A stretch of DNA of 64,000 nucleotides from contig NZ_DFBS01000022.1 of assembly GCF_002366715.1 (NCBI RefSeq), forward strand, positions 197,620 through 261,619, given 5' to 3'. This document shows, piece by piece, positions 24,436 through 32,893 of this stretch. The notes beneath the pieces were generated by a model. It was not told where the DNA came from, made no database searches, and was given only the letters and a program-made list of their open reading frames with translations. The translations under genes and the position numbers were made by a program. The first letter of the stretch is position 1. Each line of letters opens with the position of its first letter. The stretch is from Halomonas sp. UBA3074. Its GTDB lineage: Bacteria; Pseudomonadota; Gammaproteobacteria; Pseudomonadales; Halomonadaceae.

Positions 24436-25698
24436 TTAACCAAAGAACCAATAACACACCAAAATAGCGGTGGTGATGCCCGCGGCATCAGCCACTAAGG
24501 CGCAGCCCAAGCCGTGGCGAATACGCGTAATGCCGACGGCGCCAAAATAAACCGCCAGCACGTAAAACGTGGTTTCGGTGCTGCCCTGTAAGGTGGCGGC
24601 GAGTAGGCCGGGAAAACTATCGACACCAAAGGTATTCATGGTTTCGATCATCATGGCACGGGAACCACTGCCGGAAAGTGGCTTAACGAAGGCAGTGGGC
24701 AGCGCGTCCACAAAACGGGTATCCCAACCCACCCCCTCGACCAGCCAGCGGATGCCGCTTAAACCGGCATCCAGCACGCCGCTGGCGCGCAGCACACCGA
24801 CAGCCACTAACATGGCGATCAGGTAGGGTAGCAGGGTGATGGTAAAGCTCAGTCCCTCTTTGGCCCCTTCGATAAAGGCGTCATAGACCTTGACTCCACG
24901 CAATGCCGCTACAATCAAAAACATCATGACGATGCTAAACAGCGTCAGGTTCCCCACCAGGGTAGAGGCTGCCGCCAGGGCCTGGGCCGACATACCCGCC
25001 AAGGTAGTGATCAATAGCCCCAATGCCAAAGCAGCCGTCACTAAATAGGCCAATACGACAGGATGCCAGAGCTTTAAGCGCTGCATTACCGCCACCGCCA
25101 AAAGCCCGGCCAAGCTAGAAGCGCTGGTCGCGAGCAAGATAGGTAAAAATACCAGCGTGGGGTCGGCGGCGCCTTGCTGGGCGCGATACATGAAAATGGT
25201 GACGGGCAGTAGCGTGAGAGACGAGGTGTTAAGTACTAAAAAAAGGATTTGCGCGTTGCTGGCGGTTTCACTGCTGGGATTAAGACTTTGCAGCGAATGC
25301 ATCGCTTTAATGCCGATCGGCGTGGCGGCGTTATCCAGGCCCAGGATGTTCGCCGCGAAGTTCATACTGATCAGCCCCATGGCCGGATGACCACGAGGCA
25401 CCTCTGGCATCAAGCGGCAGAACAGCGGATCGAGCACCCGCCCCAGCAGTCGTATCAACCCCGCCTTTTCGGCAATCGAGAGAAAACCCAGCCACAGCGT
25501 CATGGTGCCCAGCAGCACCAGGATAATATCGACGCTAACTTCCGCCATATCGAACAGCGACTGCACCAGACGGGCAAACACTTCGCTGTCGCCGCCGACT
25601 AACCACTGCCATAGTGAAGCCGCGAAGGCAGCGATAAAGAAGCTTAACCAGATTCCGTTGAGCATGGCGGGTGGGGATCCTAAAGGGTGAGTAGACAT
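24436..25698 (-). CDS. SpmA-SpmB-type nucleoside-recognition membrane protein
   Basis: A 420-residue integral membrane protein with two Gate/nucleoside-recognition domains, one per half: TMTLWLGFLSIAEKAGLI with NFAANILGLDNAATPIGIKAM in the first, and ITLLPYLIAMLVAVGVLRASG with KPLSGSGSRAMMIETM in the second. The layout equals a fusion of Bacillus spore-maturation proteins SpmA and SpmB, which are transport-like. This organism should not sporulate, so the role is something else, perhaps nucleoside or small-molecule movement. The start is uncertain: the first ATG (25698) has no ribosome site, while an ATG 11 codons later follows AGGA at a long spacing. Confidence 0.85.
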   Translation of the reverse strand: MSTHPLGSPPAMLNGIWLSFFIAAFAASLWQWLVGGDSEVFARLVQSLFDMAEVSVDIILVLLGTMTLWLGFLSIAEKAGLIRLLGRVLDPLFCRLMPEVPRGHPAMGLISMNFAANILGLDNAATPIGIKAMHSLQSLNPSSETASNAQILFLVLNTSSLTLLPVTIFMYRAQQGAADPTLVFLPILLATSASSLAGLLAVAVMQRLKLWHPVVLAYLVTAALALGLLITTLAGMSAQALAAASTLVGNLTLFSIVMMFLIVAALRGVKVYDAFIEGAKEGLSFTITLLPYLIAMLVAVGVLRASGVLDAGLSGIRWLVEGVGWDTRFVDALPTAFVKPLSGSGSRAMMIETMNTFGVDSFPGLLAATLQGSTETTFYVLAVYFGAVGITRIRHGLGCALVADAAGITTAILVCYWFFG

Positions 25699-25808
25699 CA
25701 GCTAAAAACGATACTGCGTATCCTACCCAAGGAGCCTTGATGTGTGCTAACTCAACAGCATAAGTAAAAACAGAATGAGTACGAACAGCCAGCAAGCAGA
25801 CAGGACGC

Positions 25809-27122
25809 TTATGATGGCTTTTTAGCGTCTCTTACTCGCCGGTAGAGGTGCGAAAACGGCATGGCGGTTAGGCCGTGTACCAGGATGGACGCCACTACGA
25901 GCAAGCTCACTACAGGCCAGAGTTCAGTCACATCGGTTTTATGATAGGCCAGCGCAGCATAGTAAAGCGCGGCTACCCCGATCGGGCCAAACCAGCCGGT
26001 GAAACTGCCATCAAGCTGAGTGGGAAGCTCCCTTATACGGCCGCCTATTAGTAGCAGAATGGGTAAGCGGCGTAGTAACAGCACACCGAATACCAGCACG
26101 ATGGCTTGCCACCCTAAGGACAGCCACGCTTGCCAGGGAATCATCAAACCGAGCAAGAGGAAAATAGGGGAGGTGAAAAAGCGATCCACGCCTTCCACCA
26201 CCCTCTCTTCCTCCTGTTTCTCGGAGGCGTTGGCTTGCAGATCAAACGCTACCCCTGCGACGAACACTGCGAGTATCCCATTGCTCCCCACCAGCTTGAC
26301 TGCGGCAAGCGTAGTGAGCGCCAGCGCTGTAGTTACCATTAACATTGAAGGCTGATCGATGGTGTTTTTTTGTTCAGCTTTGCGCATGGCAAAGCCTACC
26401 TAATAACCGATCACCGCTCCTAACACCAGGGCGACTAAAATATCGCCTCCCAGCACTCCTAGTATGCGGGTGGTGATTGATTGATCCGCGGGTAGCGTGA
26501 GTAGAAACACGGCCAACATGACAAAGATAAAGGTAAGGCCATCATTGGCGCCCGATTCACTGGAAATGATGTGGCGCAGATAAGCGGGCAGGTTCTCTTT
26601 GGCGACGGGCCCGGTGACGAGTGTCGAGGCAACCACCGGGTCCGTCGGCGTAACCACCGCCCCGATGAGCAGTGCAGCGCCTAGTGGCAGCCCCAGCAAC
26701 CAGCCAGTCAGCAGGCTGCTGCATAGCCACATCACCGGCATGCTCACCAGCAATAACACAGAGAGGGAGCGCCAATGATTGAAAATATAGCGTTTGGGGA
26801 GCCGAAGCGCGATCCCCATCAACCCAATGGCAAGTGCCAAGCGGGCCACTTGTTCTAAAATGGCCATTTCATTGCCCCACTGGGCGGGGTCAAGTAGGGC
26901 CCACCCGGTTGGCCCCAGCGCTGCGCCTACGAGCAGTAAGGTAACGGAATCGGGTAAGCCGATGCGCTTCAGTGGCGTGGATAAAAGCCCCAGCAATAAA
27001 GCGCTGGCGGCAACGACTAATAAGCCAATATTAAACTCGTGCATCTCAAGACTCGCTGCTGCGATTGGAGACTTAGCGGTGAAGGCGGAGATCAACATCG
27101 CCGCCGAGGCCTCTATTTCCAT
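25809..27122 (-). pseudogene. CPA1-type cation/proton antiporter interrupted by an in-frame TAG
   Basis: Two parts in the same reading frame form one antiporter of about 437 codons. The first ~240 residues hold helices 1-8 with the family core GAVVTPTDPVVASTLV and SSESGANDGLTFIFVML (ion-binding Asp). Then comes TAG at 26400-26402, four sense codons, and a further 192 residues with GSNGILAVFVAGVAFD and GWFGPIGVAALYYA, the rest of the membrane domain. No bases are missing, so this is a single nonsense change, not a frameshift. Either the gene is newly dead, or a suppressor tRNA or readthrough rescues it, or it is a sequencing error. The natural start may be the ATG at 27044 (MHEFNIGLL) rather than 27122. 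It is downstream of glgB on the same strand. Confidence 0.85.
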
Positions 27123-27196
27123 GGGTCACGTTACGGCCTTGGTCTGGGTTGATCTCCATTCCTGGTGCCTCTATTTGCCTCCTAGTGGGTGTTCTC

Positions 27197-29431
27197 TCAA
27201 TGCGCGGGCGGCATGTCGACCGGACGCAGCAGCAGTACCGCGAGCGGCGGTAGCGTCAGCTCAAGGCTGGCGACTTGCCCATGCAGTGGGGAGTCTTCGG
27301 CGGTTAGCCGACCCAGGTTGCCCAGATTGGAGCCGCCATAGCACGCCGCATCGCTGTTAAGGCGTTCCTCCCAGTCACCCGGGAGCGGCACGCCCAGGCG
27401 ATAACCTTGACGCGGCACTGGCGTCATATTGGCCACGACCAGTAGCGGCTCACCATCAGCGCTCCAGCGCAGCCAAGCGAAGACACTGTTGGTGTTGTCG
27501 TTACCCACCACCCAGGTAAACCCCCGTGGTTCGCTGTCGCACTGGTGAAGGGCGGGAAGCTCGACATAACAGCGGTTAAGGTCGCTAAGTAAACGATGAA
27601 TACCGGCGTGCCGGGGTTCGGCAAGCAGCGACCAGTCCAATTCCCGGTCATGGCTCCACTCACGCCACTGCCCAAATTCACAGCCCATGAACAGCAGTTT
27701 TTTGCCGGGTTGCGACCACATAATGGCGAGATAGGCGCGTAAGTTAGCGAACTTCTGCCACTCATCGCCGGGCATTTTGCCGATCAGCGAGCCCTTGCCA
27801 TGCACCACTTCGTCGTGGGAGATAGGCAGCACGTAGCGCTCCGAGAAGGCATAAACCATCGGAAAGGTCATGTCGTGGTGGGAGTGGGATCGGTATACCG
27901 GATCCTTGGCGATATAGGTCAAGGTGTCGTGCATCCAGCCCATGTTCCACTTGTAGGCGAAGCCCAGCCCGCCCTCATTGGTCGGCTGGGTAACGCCCGG
28001 CCAGGCGGTCGATTCTTCTGCGATCACCACCGTGCCAGGCGCTTCCTCACTGATGACATCATTGAGATGGCGCAGGAAGTCGATCGTCTCGAGATTCTCA
28101 TGGCCACCAAAGCGGTTAGGGATCCATTCGCCTTCGTTACGTGAGTAGTTGCGGTAAAGCATCGAGGCAACGGCATCGACCCGCAGTGCGTCGACATGAA
28201 AATGCCTTAGCCAGTGCAGCGCTGAGGCCAGCATAAAGCCATGCACCTCTCGCCGCCCCAGGTTATAAATATAGGTATCCCAATCCTGATGGAAGCCTTC
28301 AAAGGGGTGCTCGTATTCGTACAGCGCGGTGCCATCAAAGCGTGCCAGGCCGTGGGGGTCAGTGGGAAAGTGAGCCGGCACCCAGTCGAGAATCACCCCC
28401 AGCCCCGCTTGGTGACACTGGTCAATGAAGTAAGCAAAATCAGCAGGCTTGCCAAAACGGGCGCTCGGTGCGAATTGACTCAGCGGCTGGTAGCCCCAGG
28501 AGCCGCCAAACGGATGCTCCATGATGGGCAACAGTTCAACGTGAGTGAACCCCATTTCCAACACATAGGGAATCAGCTGTTCGGCCAGATCACGCCAGCT
28601 GTAGAGCTCGCCGTTGTCGCCGCCGTGCTTACGCCAGGAGGCGGCGTGCACTTCATAAATACTGATGGGCTGGGAGGGGGCGTGCGCCTTTTCCCGTTGG
28701 GCGATCCACGCATCGTCATGCCACGTAAACGGCGTGGTGTCGGCGACAACCGACGCGGTAGACGGTGGAACTTCGGTGGCCAGGGCGACAGGGTCTGCTC
28801 GCAGGCCAATCGTCCCGCTGGCCTCGATGATTTCATATTTGTACGCTTCCCCGGGGCCAAGGCGCGGAATGAATAACTCCCAAACCCCGGCGGCGATGCG
28901 CAGGCGCATGACGTGTCGCCTGCCGTCCCAACTATTGAAGTTACCCACCACGGAGACGCGTTGAGCATTCGGTGCCCAAACGGCGAAGCGCACGCCCTCG
29001 ACGCCCTCAACCGTCATGGGTTGGGCGCCCAGGCAGTGCCCCAACTGGCGGTGATTGCCTTCGCCTAAAAGGTAAAGATCCATTTCACCGAGCAGCAGGC
29101 CGAAGCTATACGCATCCTCGGTGACCTGTTCGCCTTGGGGCCAACGAATACGCAGCAGGTAGGGCGCCGCATGGGGTAAGCGGGCCGCAAATAAGCCTGG
29201 AATCTGCATGCTCGTGAGACAGCAGCGCACGTTGCCGCTTTCGCGGTCGAGCACGTCAACCCCCACGGCGCCGGGCAGAAACGCCCGTAAGAACGACCCT
29301 TTCTCATCGCTATGGATACCGAGCAGCGAGAAGGGATCACGATGGGTGCCTTGCGCCAGGGCGTCGGCGTCTTCCTCAGTTAACCACAAGCTGCGATCCA
29401 GAAGGGGTCGGGTGTGAATAACATCATTCAT
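27197..29431 (-). CDS. glgB: 1,4-alpha-glucan branching enzyme
   Basis: A 744-residue GH13 branching enzyme that adds alpha-1,6 branches to linear alpha-glucan. An N-terminal region (1-~115) and a CBM48 module (about 120-225; VRFAVWAPNAQRVSVVGNFN) precede the catalytic barrel. The nucleophile is Asp419 in ALRVDAVASMLYRNY, the acid Glu is in VVIAEESTAWPG and the third Asp in ISHDEVVHGKGSLIGK. The start is the ATG at 29431 with AGGAG 6 bases upstream; it overlaps the end of treS by 8 bases (ATGAATGA), so the two are coupled. It is the last gene of the trehalose/glucan operon and uses the linear glucan made by GlgE. Confidence 0.95.
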   Translation of the reverse strand: MNDVIHTRPLLDRSLWLTEEDADALAQGTHRDPFSLLGIHSDEKGSFLRAFLPGAVGVDVLDRESGNVRCCLTSMQIPGLFAARLPHAAPYLLRIRWPQGEQVTEDAYSFGLLLGEMDLYLLGEGNHRQLGHCLGAQPMTVEGVEGVRFAVWAPNAQRVSVVGNFNSWDGRRHVMRLRIAAGVWELFIPRLGPGEAYKYEIIEASGTIGLRADPVALATEVPPSTASVVADTTPFTWHDDAWIAQREKAHAPSQPISIYEVHAASWRKHGGDNGELYSWRDLAEQLIPYVLEMGFTHVELLPIMEHPFGGSWGYQPLSQFAPSARFGKPADFAYFIDQCHQAGLGVILDWVPAHFPTDPHGLARFDGTALYEYEHPFEGFHQDWDTYIYNLGRREVHGFMLASALHWLRHFHVDALRVDAVASMLYRNYSRNEGEWIPNRFGGHENLETIDFLRHLNDVISEEAPGTVVIAEESTAWPGVTQPTNEGGLGFAYKWNMGWMHDTLTYIAKDPVYRSHSHHDMTFPMVYAFSERYVLPISHDEVVHGKGSLIGKMPGDEWQKFANLRAYLAIMWSQPGKKLLFMGCEFGQWREWSHDRELDWSLLAEPRHAGIHRLLSDLNRCYVELPALHQCDSEPRGFTWVVGNDNTNSVFAWLRWSADGEPLLVVANMTPVPRQGYRLGVPLPGDWEERLNSDAACYGGSNLGNLGRLTAEDSPLHGQVASLELTLPPLAVLLLRPVDMPPAH

Positions 29432-32400
29432 GTGGCTCTCCTGGGCTGAGTTGTTCGATGATGGCAGCGAGGCCGTGCAGCGGCACGCCCAGCCAGTCGG
29501 GACGGTTGGCAGCTTCGTAGCTGATTTCATAGGCGGTCTTTTCCAGCACGAACAGGTCTACCGCTGCGGCGGCGCCGCTGGCTTGCTTCCATTCGTGCGG
29601 TAGATCCATCGTGGCTTGCCAGTAGGCATTGAGAAACGCCTGACGCCCTTTGAGCAGGTACTGCTCCACCACCGCGTGGCTGGTCATGGTTTTCGCATCG
29701 GCGCCTTCAGGCTCGCCAGGATGCGCCTCTTCCACCTTGGCGTAGGCGTAGTCAAAGGAGCGCAGCATGCCAGCGACATCGCGAAGCGGGCTATCCTTGG
29801 CTCGACGCTCCTCCAGCGGCCTGGCCGGTTCGCCTTCAAAATCAATAATGTAGGCATCATCATGGGCCACTAGCACTTGGCCAAGGTGCAGGTCGCCATG
29901 GATGCGAGTGAGCAGGCTGCCTTCGGCAAGCTGTGCCATCATCTTGATCGCGTCAATGATCTGAGTGCGGCTCGCCAGGATGGTGTCGACAAGCGGCTGT
30001 TCAGCTTCGTTGGCGGCGTTCTTGTGACGCGCGAGCACGTCCAAGGCTTCCTCGACTCGCTGTGTCACACGTTGTGTCCAATACTGCACGTGGGCGGAAC
30101 CGGCAACTTCAGGCGCAAACGCCGGGTCGTCGCTGGGCGTGGCCAGCACTTGGTGCAGCTCACCCAGTCGGCGCCCTAAGGTAGCGGCAAACTCTTCTAG
30201 CTCTTCGAAGGCGCCGTAGCGGTCTTCCACCCGTGGCTCGGCCGTCCGGTCGTCATCTGCCACCGCTTCACGAATGGCGCGTTCCAGTTTGGTGCGCGTC
30301 CATGACCAAGCATCGCCCTGGTTGTCGATGAAGCCTTGCAGAATCATCAGCGTCTGCGTGGTTCCTTCTTCGAGCCGGGTGACCACGCCGTACAAGGGCA
30401 CGGTATGCGCAAAGCCCCGCTCCGTCAGGTAGCTGCCGATCTCCGCTTCGGGGTGAATGCCCTGTTCCAAGCGGCGAAACACCTTAAGCACTAATTGATG
30501 ATTGATGATCACCGAGCTATTGGATTGCTCGGCACTCTGTTGCACTACGTCGGGGTGCTCGGGAAGCGTTAGTTCGGCAAAGGCGGCGGTGGGCAAGAAA
30601 TGGATTTCGCCTTGCTCATAAGGCAGCACGGTGCCAAGGCGCATACTGTCTAATACGCCCAGCGTAAAGGCATCCAGCGTGACCGCATCGGTGAGTAGCC
30701 CCACTTCGTGGAAGCGACGCACCCGTGCCATGGCAAGCTGTTGGGGTAGCGGATTGTTCTGCTCGTCTTCGCCTAGAAAAGCCAGCGGCAGCTGGTAGCG
30801 CTCGCTGCCTTGGTCATGTTTGACCTCCAGTTGGCTAAACAGCAGCGCATGCCCGCTGTACTCAAGGCTGGCAGTGGGGTGTAGATGAATCTCTTTAATA
30901 CGCGCCTGTTTGGCGGCGAACCAGCGCCGCTTGGGCAGGTAGCTGGGCAGCGTTTCGCGTTCGAGTAATCGCCTGGACGTCTCTTCAAAAATCTCCTCAA
31001 GGCGTTTTTTGATAATCAGCGTGACGAAATCCGGCATGGGCTCGGGCACCGGCACATGCCACTCCGGCATGGCGGTCGCCGGGGCCAATAAGAACCAGAA
31101 AAAGCCGTAGGGGGGCAGCGTCAGCAGGTACGCCAATTTACCCACCGGGGGGAAAGCGCTACCCCCGACCATCTCGACGGGCACTTGACCCGCGAATGCG
31201 GAAAGATCGAGCTCCACCGCCTGAGCGGTACTGGCCACGTTGGCCACGCACAGCAGTGTTTCCGTTTCGCCGTTATCGAGCGTCATCTCACGCAGGTAGG
31301 CGAGAATATGCCGATTGGAGGGGTAGAGTGGCCGCATGGTGCCACGGCTGAAAGCGCGATGTTGACTACGTACCGCGAGTAGCCGTCGCATGTTGCTCAG
31401 CAGCGAGTGTGAGTCACGGATTTGGGCTTCGACATTGACCGTTTGATAGCCGTAGAGCGGGTCCATGATCGGCGGCAGCACTAGCTTGGCCGGGTCGGCG
31501 CGGGAGAAGCCGCCGTTGCGATCCACTGACCACTGCATCGGCGTACGCACGCCGTCACGGTCGCCGAGATAGATATTGTCGCCCATGCCAATCTCGTCGC
31601 CGTAATAGAGCACCGGCGTGCCCGGCATGGAAAGTAGCAGGCTGTTCAGCAGCTCGATACGTCGCCGGTCACGCTCCAGCAGCGGCGCCAGCCGACGGCG
31701 TATGCCTAGGTTGATGCGCGCCCGGCGGTCGGCGGCGTAGTGGTTCCAGAGGTAGTCACGCTCTTTGTCGGTGACCATCTCCAGGGTCAGCTCATCGTGG
31801 TTGCGCAAAAAGATCGCCCACTGGCAGATGGCCGGTATTTCTGGCGTCTGGCGCAGAATGTCGGTAATCGGGAAGCGGTCTTCCTGGGCCAGTGCCATGT
31901 ACATGCGCGGCATTAACGGGAAGTGGAACGCCATGTGGCACTCGTCGCCGTCACCGAAGTAGGGGCGAGTATCTTCAGGCCACTGGTTGGCTTCGGCGAG
32001 CAGCATGCGGTCGGGGTAGCGTTCGTCGAGCACCGCGCGAATCTTTTTGAGCACCACGTGCGTTTCGGGCAGGTTCTCGTTGTTGGTGCCTTCGCGCTCG
32101 ACCAAATAGGGAATGGCGTCCAAACGCAGGCCGTCGACCCCCATGTCGAGCCAGTACTCCATGACCTTGAGAATTTCTTCGAGTACCACGGGGTTATCGA
32201 AATTGAGATCCGGCTGGTGCGAGTAGAAACGGTGCCAGAAGTAGGCGCCAGCCACCGGGTCCCAGGTCCAGTTGGACGATTCGGTATCCAGAAAGATGAT
32301 GCGGGTGCCGGTATAGGCTTGGTCGGTATCTGACCAGACATAAAAATCCCGCTCCGGTGAGCCGGGCGGAGCATGGCGTGCGCGCTGGAACCATTCATGC

Positions 32401-32771
32401 TGGTCGGAGGTATGGTTGATGACCAGTTCGGTTACCACACGCAGGCCACGGTGGTGCGCTTCTTTAATGAAACGCTGGGCATCCGCCAGCGTGCCGTAGT
32501 CGGGACTCACACCGGTATATTCGGCAATGTCATAGCCGTCGTCGCGCCGTGGCGAAGGGTAGAACGGCAAAATCCAAATCGTGTTGACGCCCAGGCTGAC
32601 GATATAGTCGAGCTTTTGAATCAAACCTTCGAAGTCACCGATGCCGTCATCGTTGGCATCGAAGAAGGCCTTCACGTGTACCTGGTAAATCACCGCATCC
32701 TTATACCAGAGTGGGTCATCGAGGAAATCCATCGCCTCGACGGCGTGTGTTTCGCTGCTGGCATCCATCAT
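29424..32771 (-). CDS. treS: Trehalose synthase-maltokinase fusion
   Basis: A ~1115-residue bifunctional enzyme. Residues 1-~560 are a GH13 trehalose synthase that interconverts trehalose and maltose: Asp218 (GLRLDAIPY), Glu260 (LLAEANQ) and Asp326 (LRNHDEL). Residues ~600-1115 are a maltokinase with an aminoglycoside-phosphotransferase-like fold: RIHGDLHLGQVL is the catalytic loop and IIDFEGEPARP binds metal. Together they turn trehalose into maltose 1-phosphate, the donor for GlgE encoded just upstream. TreS-Mak fusions are known in many bacteria. The best start is the ATG at 32771, after AGAGGG; an in-frame ATG at 32825 adds 18 charged residues. Confidence 0.94.
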   Translation of the reverse strand: MMDASSETHAVEAMDFLDDPLWYKDAVIYQVHVKAFFDANDDGIGDFEGLIQKLDYIVSLGVNTIWILPFYPSPRRDDGYDIAEYTGVSPDYGTLADAQRFIKEAHHRGLRVVTELVINHTSDQHEWFQRARHAPPGSPERDFYVWSDTDQAYTGTRIIFLDTESSNWTWDPVAGAYFWHRFYSHQPDLNFDNPVVLEEILKVMEYWLDMGVDGLRLDAIPYLVEREGTNNENLPETHVVLKKIRAVLDERYPDRMLLAEANQWPEDTRPYFGDGDECHMAFHFPLMPRMYMALAQEDRFPITDILRQTPEIPAICQWAIFLRNHDELTLEMVTDKERDYLWNHYAADRRARINLGIRRRLAPLLERDRRRIELLNSLLLSMPGTPVLYYGDEIGMGDNIYLGDRDGVRTPMQWSVDRNGGFSRADPAKLVLPPIMDPLYGYQTVNVEAQIRDSHSLLSNMRRLLAVRSQHRAFSRGTMRPLYPSNRHILAYLREMTLDNGETETLLCVANVASTAQAVELDLSAFAGQVPVEMVGGSAFPPVGKLAYLLTLPPYGFFWFLLAPATAMPEWHVPVPEPMPDFVTLIIKKRLEEIFEETSRRLLERETLPSYLPKRRWFAAKQARIKEIHLHPTASLEYSGHALLFSQLEVKHDQGSERYQLPLAFLGEDEQNNPLPQQLAMARVRRFHEVGLLTDAVTLDAFTLGVLDSMRLGTVLPYEQGEIHFLPTAAFAELTLPEHPDVVQQSAEQSNSSVIINHQLVLKVFRRLEQGIHPEAEIGSYLTERGFAHTVPLYGVVTRLEEGTTQTLMILQGFIDNQGDAWSWTRTKLERAIREAVADDDRTAEPRVEDRYGAFEELEEFAATLGRRLGELHQVLATPSDDPAFAPEVAGSAHVQYWTQRVTQRVEEALDVLARHKNAANEAEQPLVDTILASRTQIIDAIKMMAQLAEGSLLTRIHGDLHLGQVLVAHDDAYIIDFEGEPARPLEERRAKDSPLRDVAGMLRSFDYAYAKVEEAHPGEPEGADAKTMTSHAVVEQYLLKGRQAFLNAYWQATMDLPHEWKQASGAAAAVDLFVLEKTAYEISYEAANRPDWLGVPLHGLAAIIEQLSPGEPHE

Positions 32772-32893
32772 TGGCTTACCCTCTCTGTTTTCATCGGTAG
32801 ATCTGCTTTCATCGGTAAAAAACAATCACCTTTCATTCATCGGCTTCCTGGCCAAAACCGCGGTTGAGCTACTCGGGGCTGGTAAACCGATCG

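Noticed and set aside
26385..26402. Reading the antiporter as two separate functional genes.
   Set aside because: Both parts are in the same frame and each has only part of one membrane domain. The second has no ribosome site; a single interrupted gene is the simpler view.
26400..26402. Programmed recoding (pyrrolysine) at the TAG.
   Set aside because: No pyl genes or recoding structure seen, and antiporters are not known pyrrolysine proteins.
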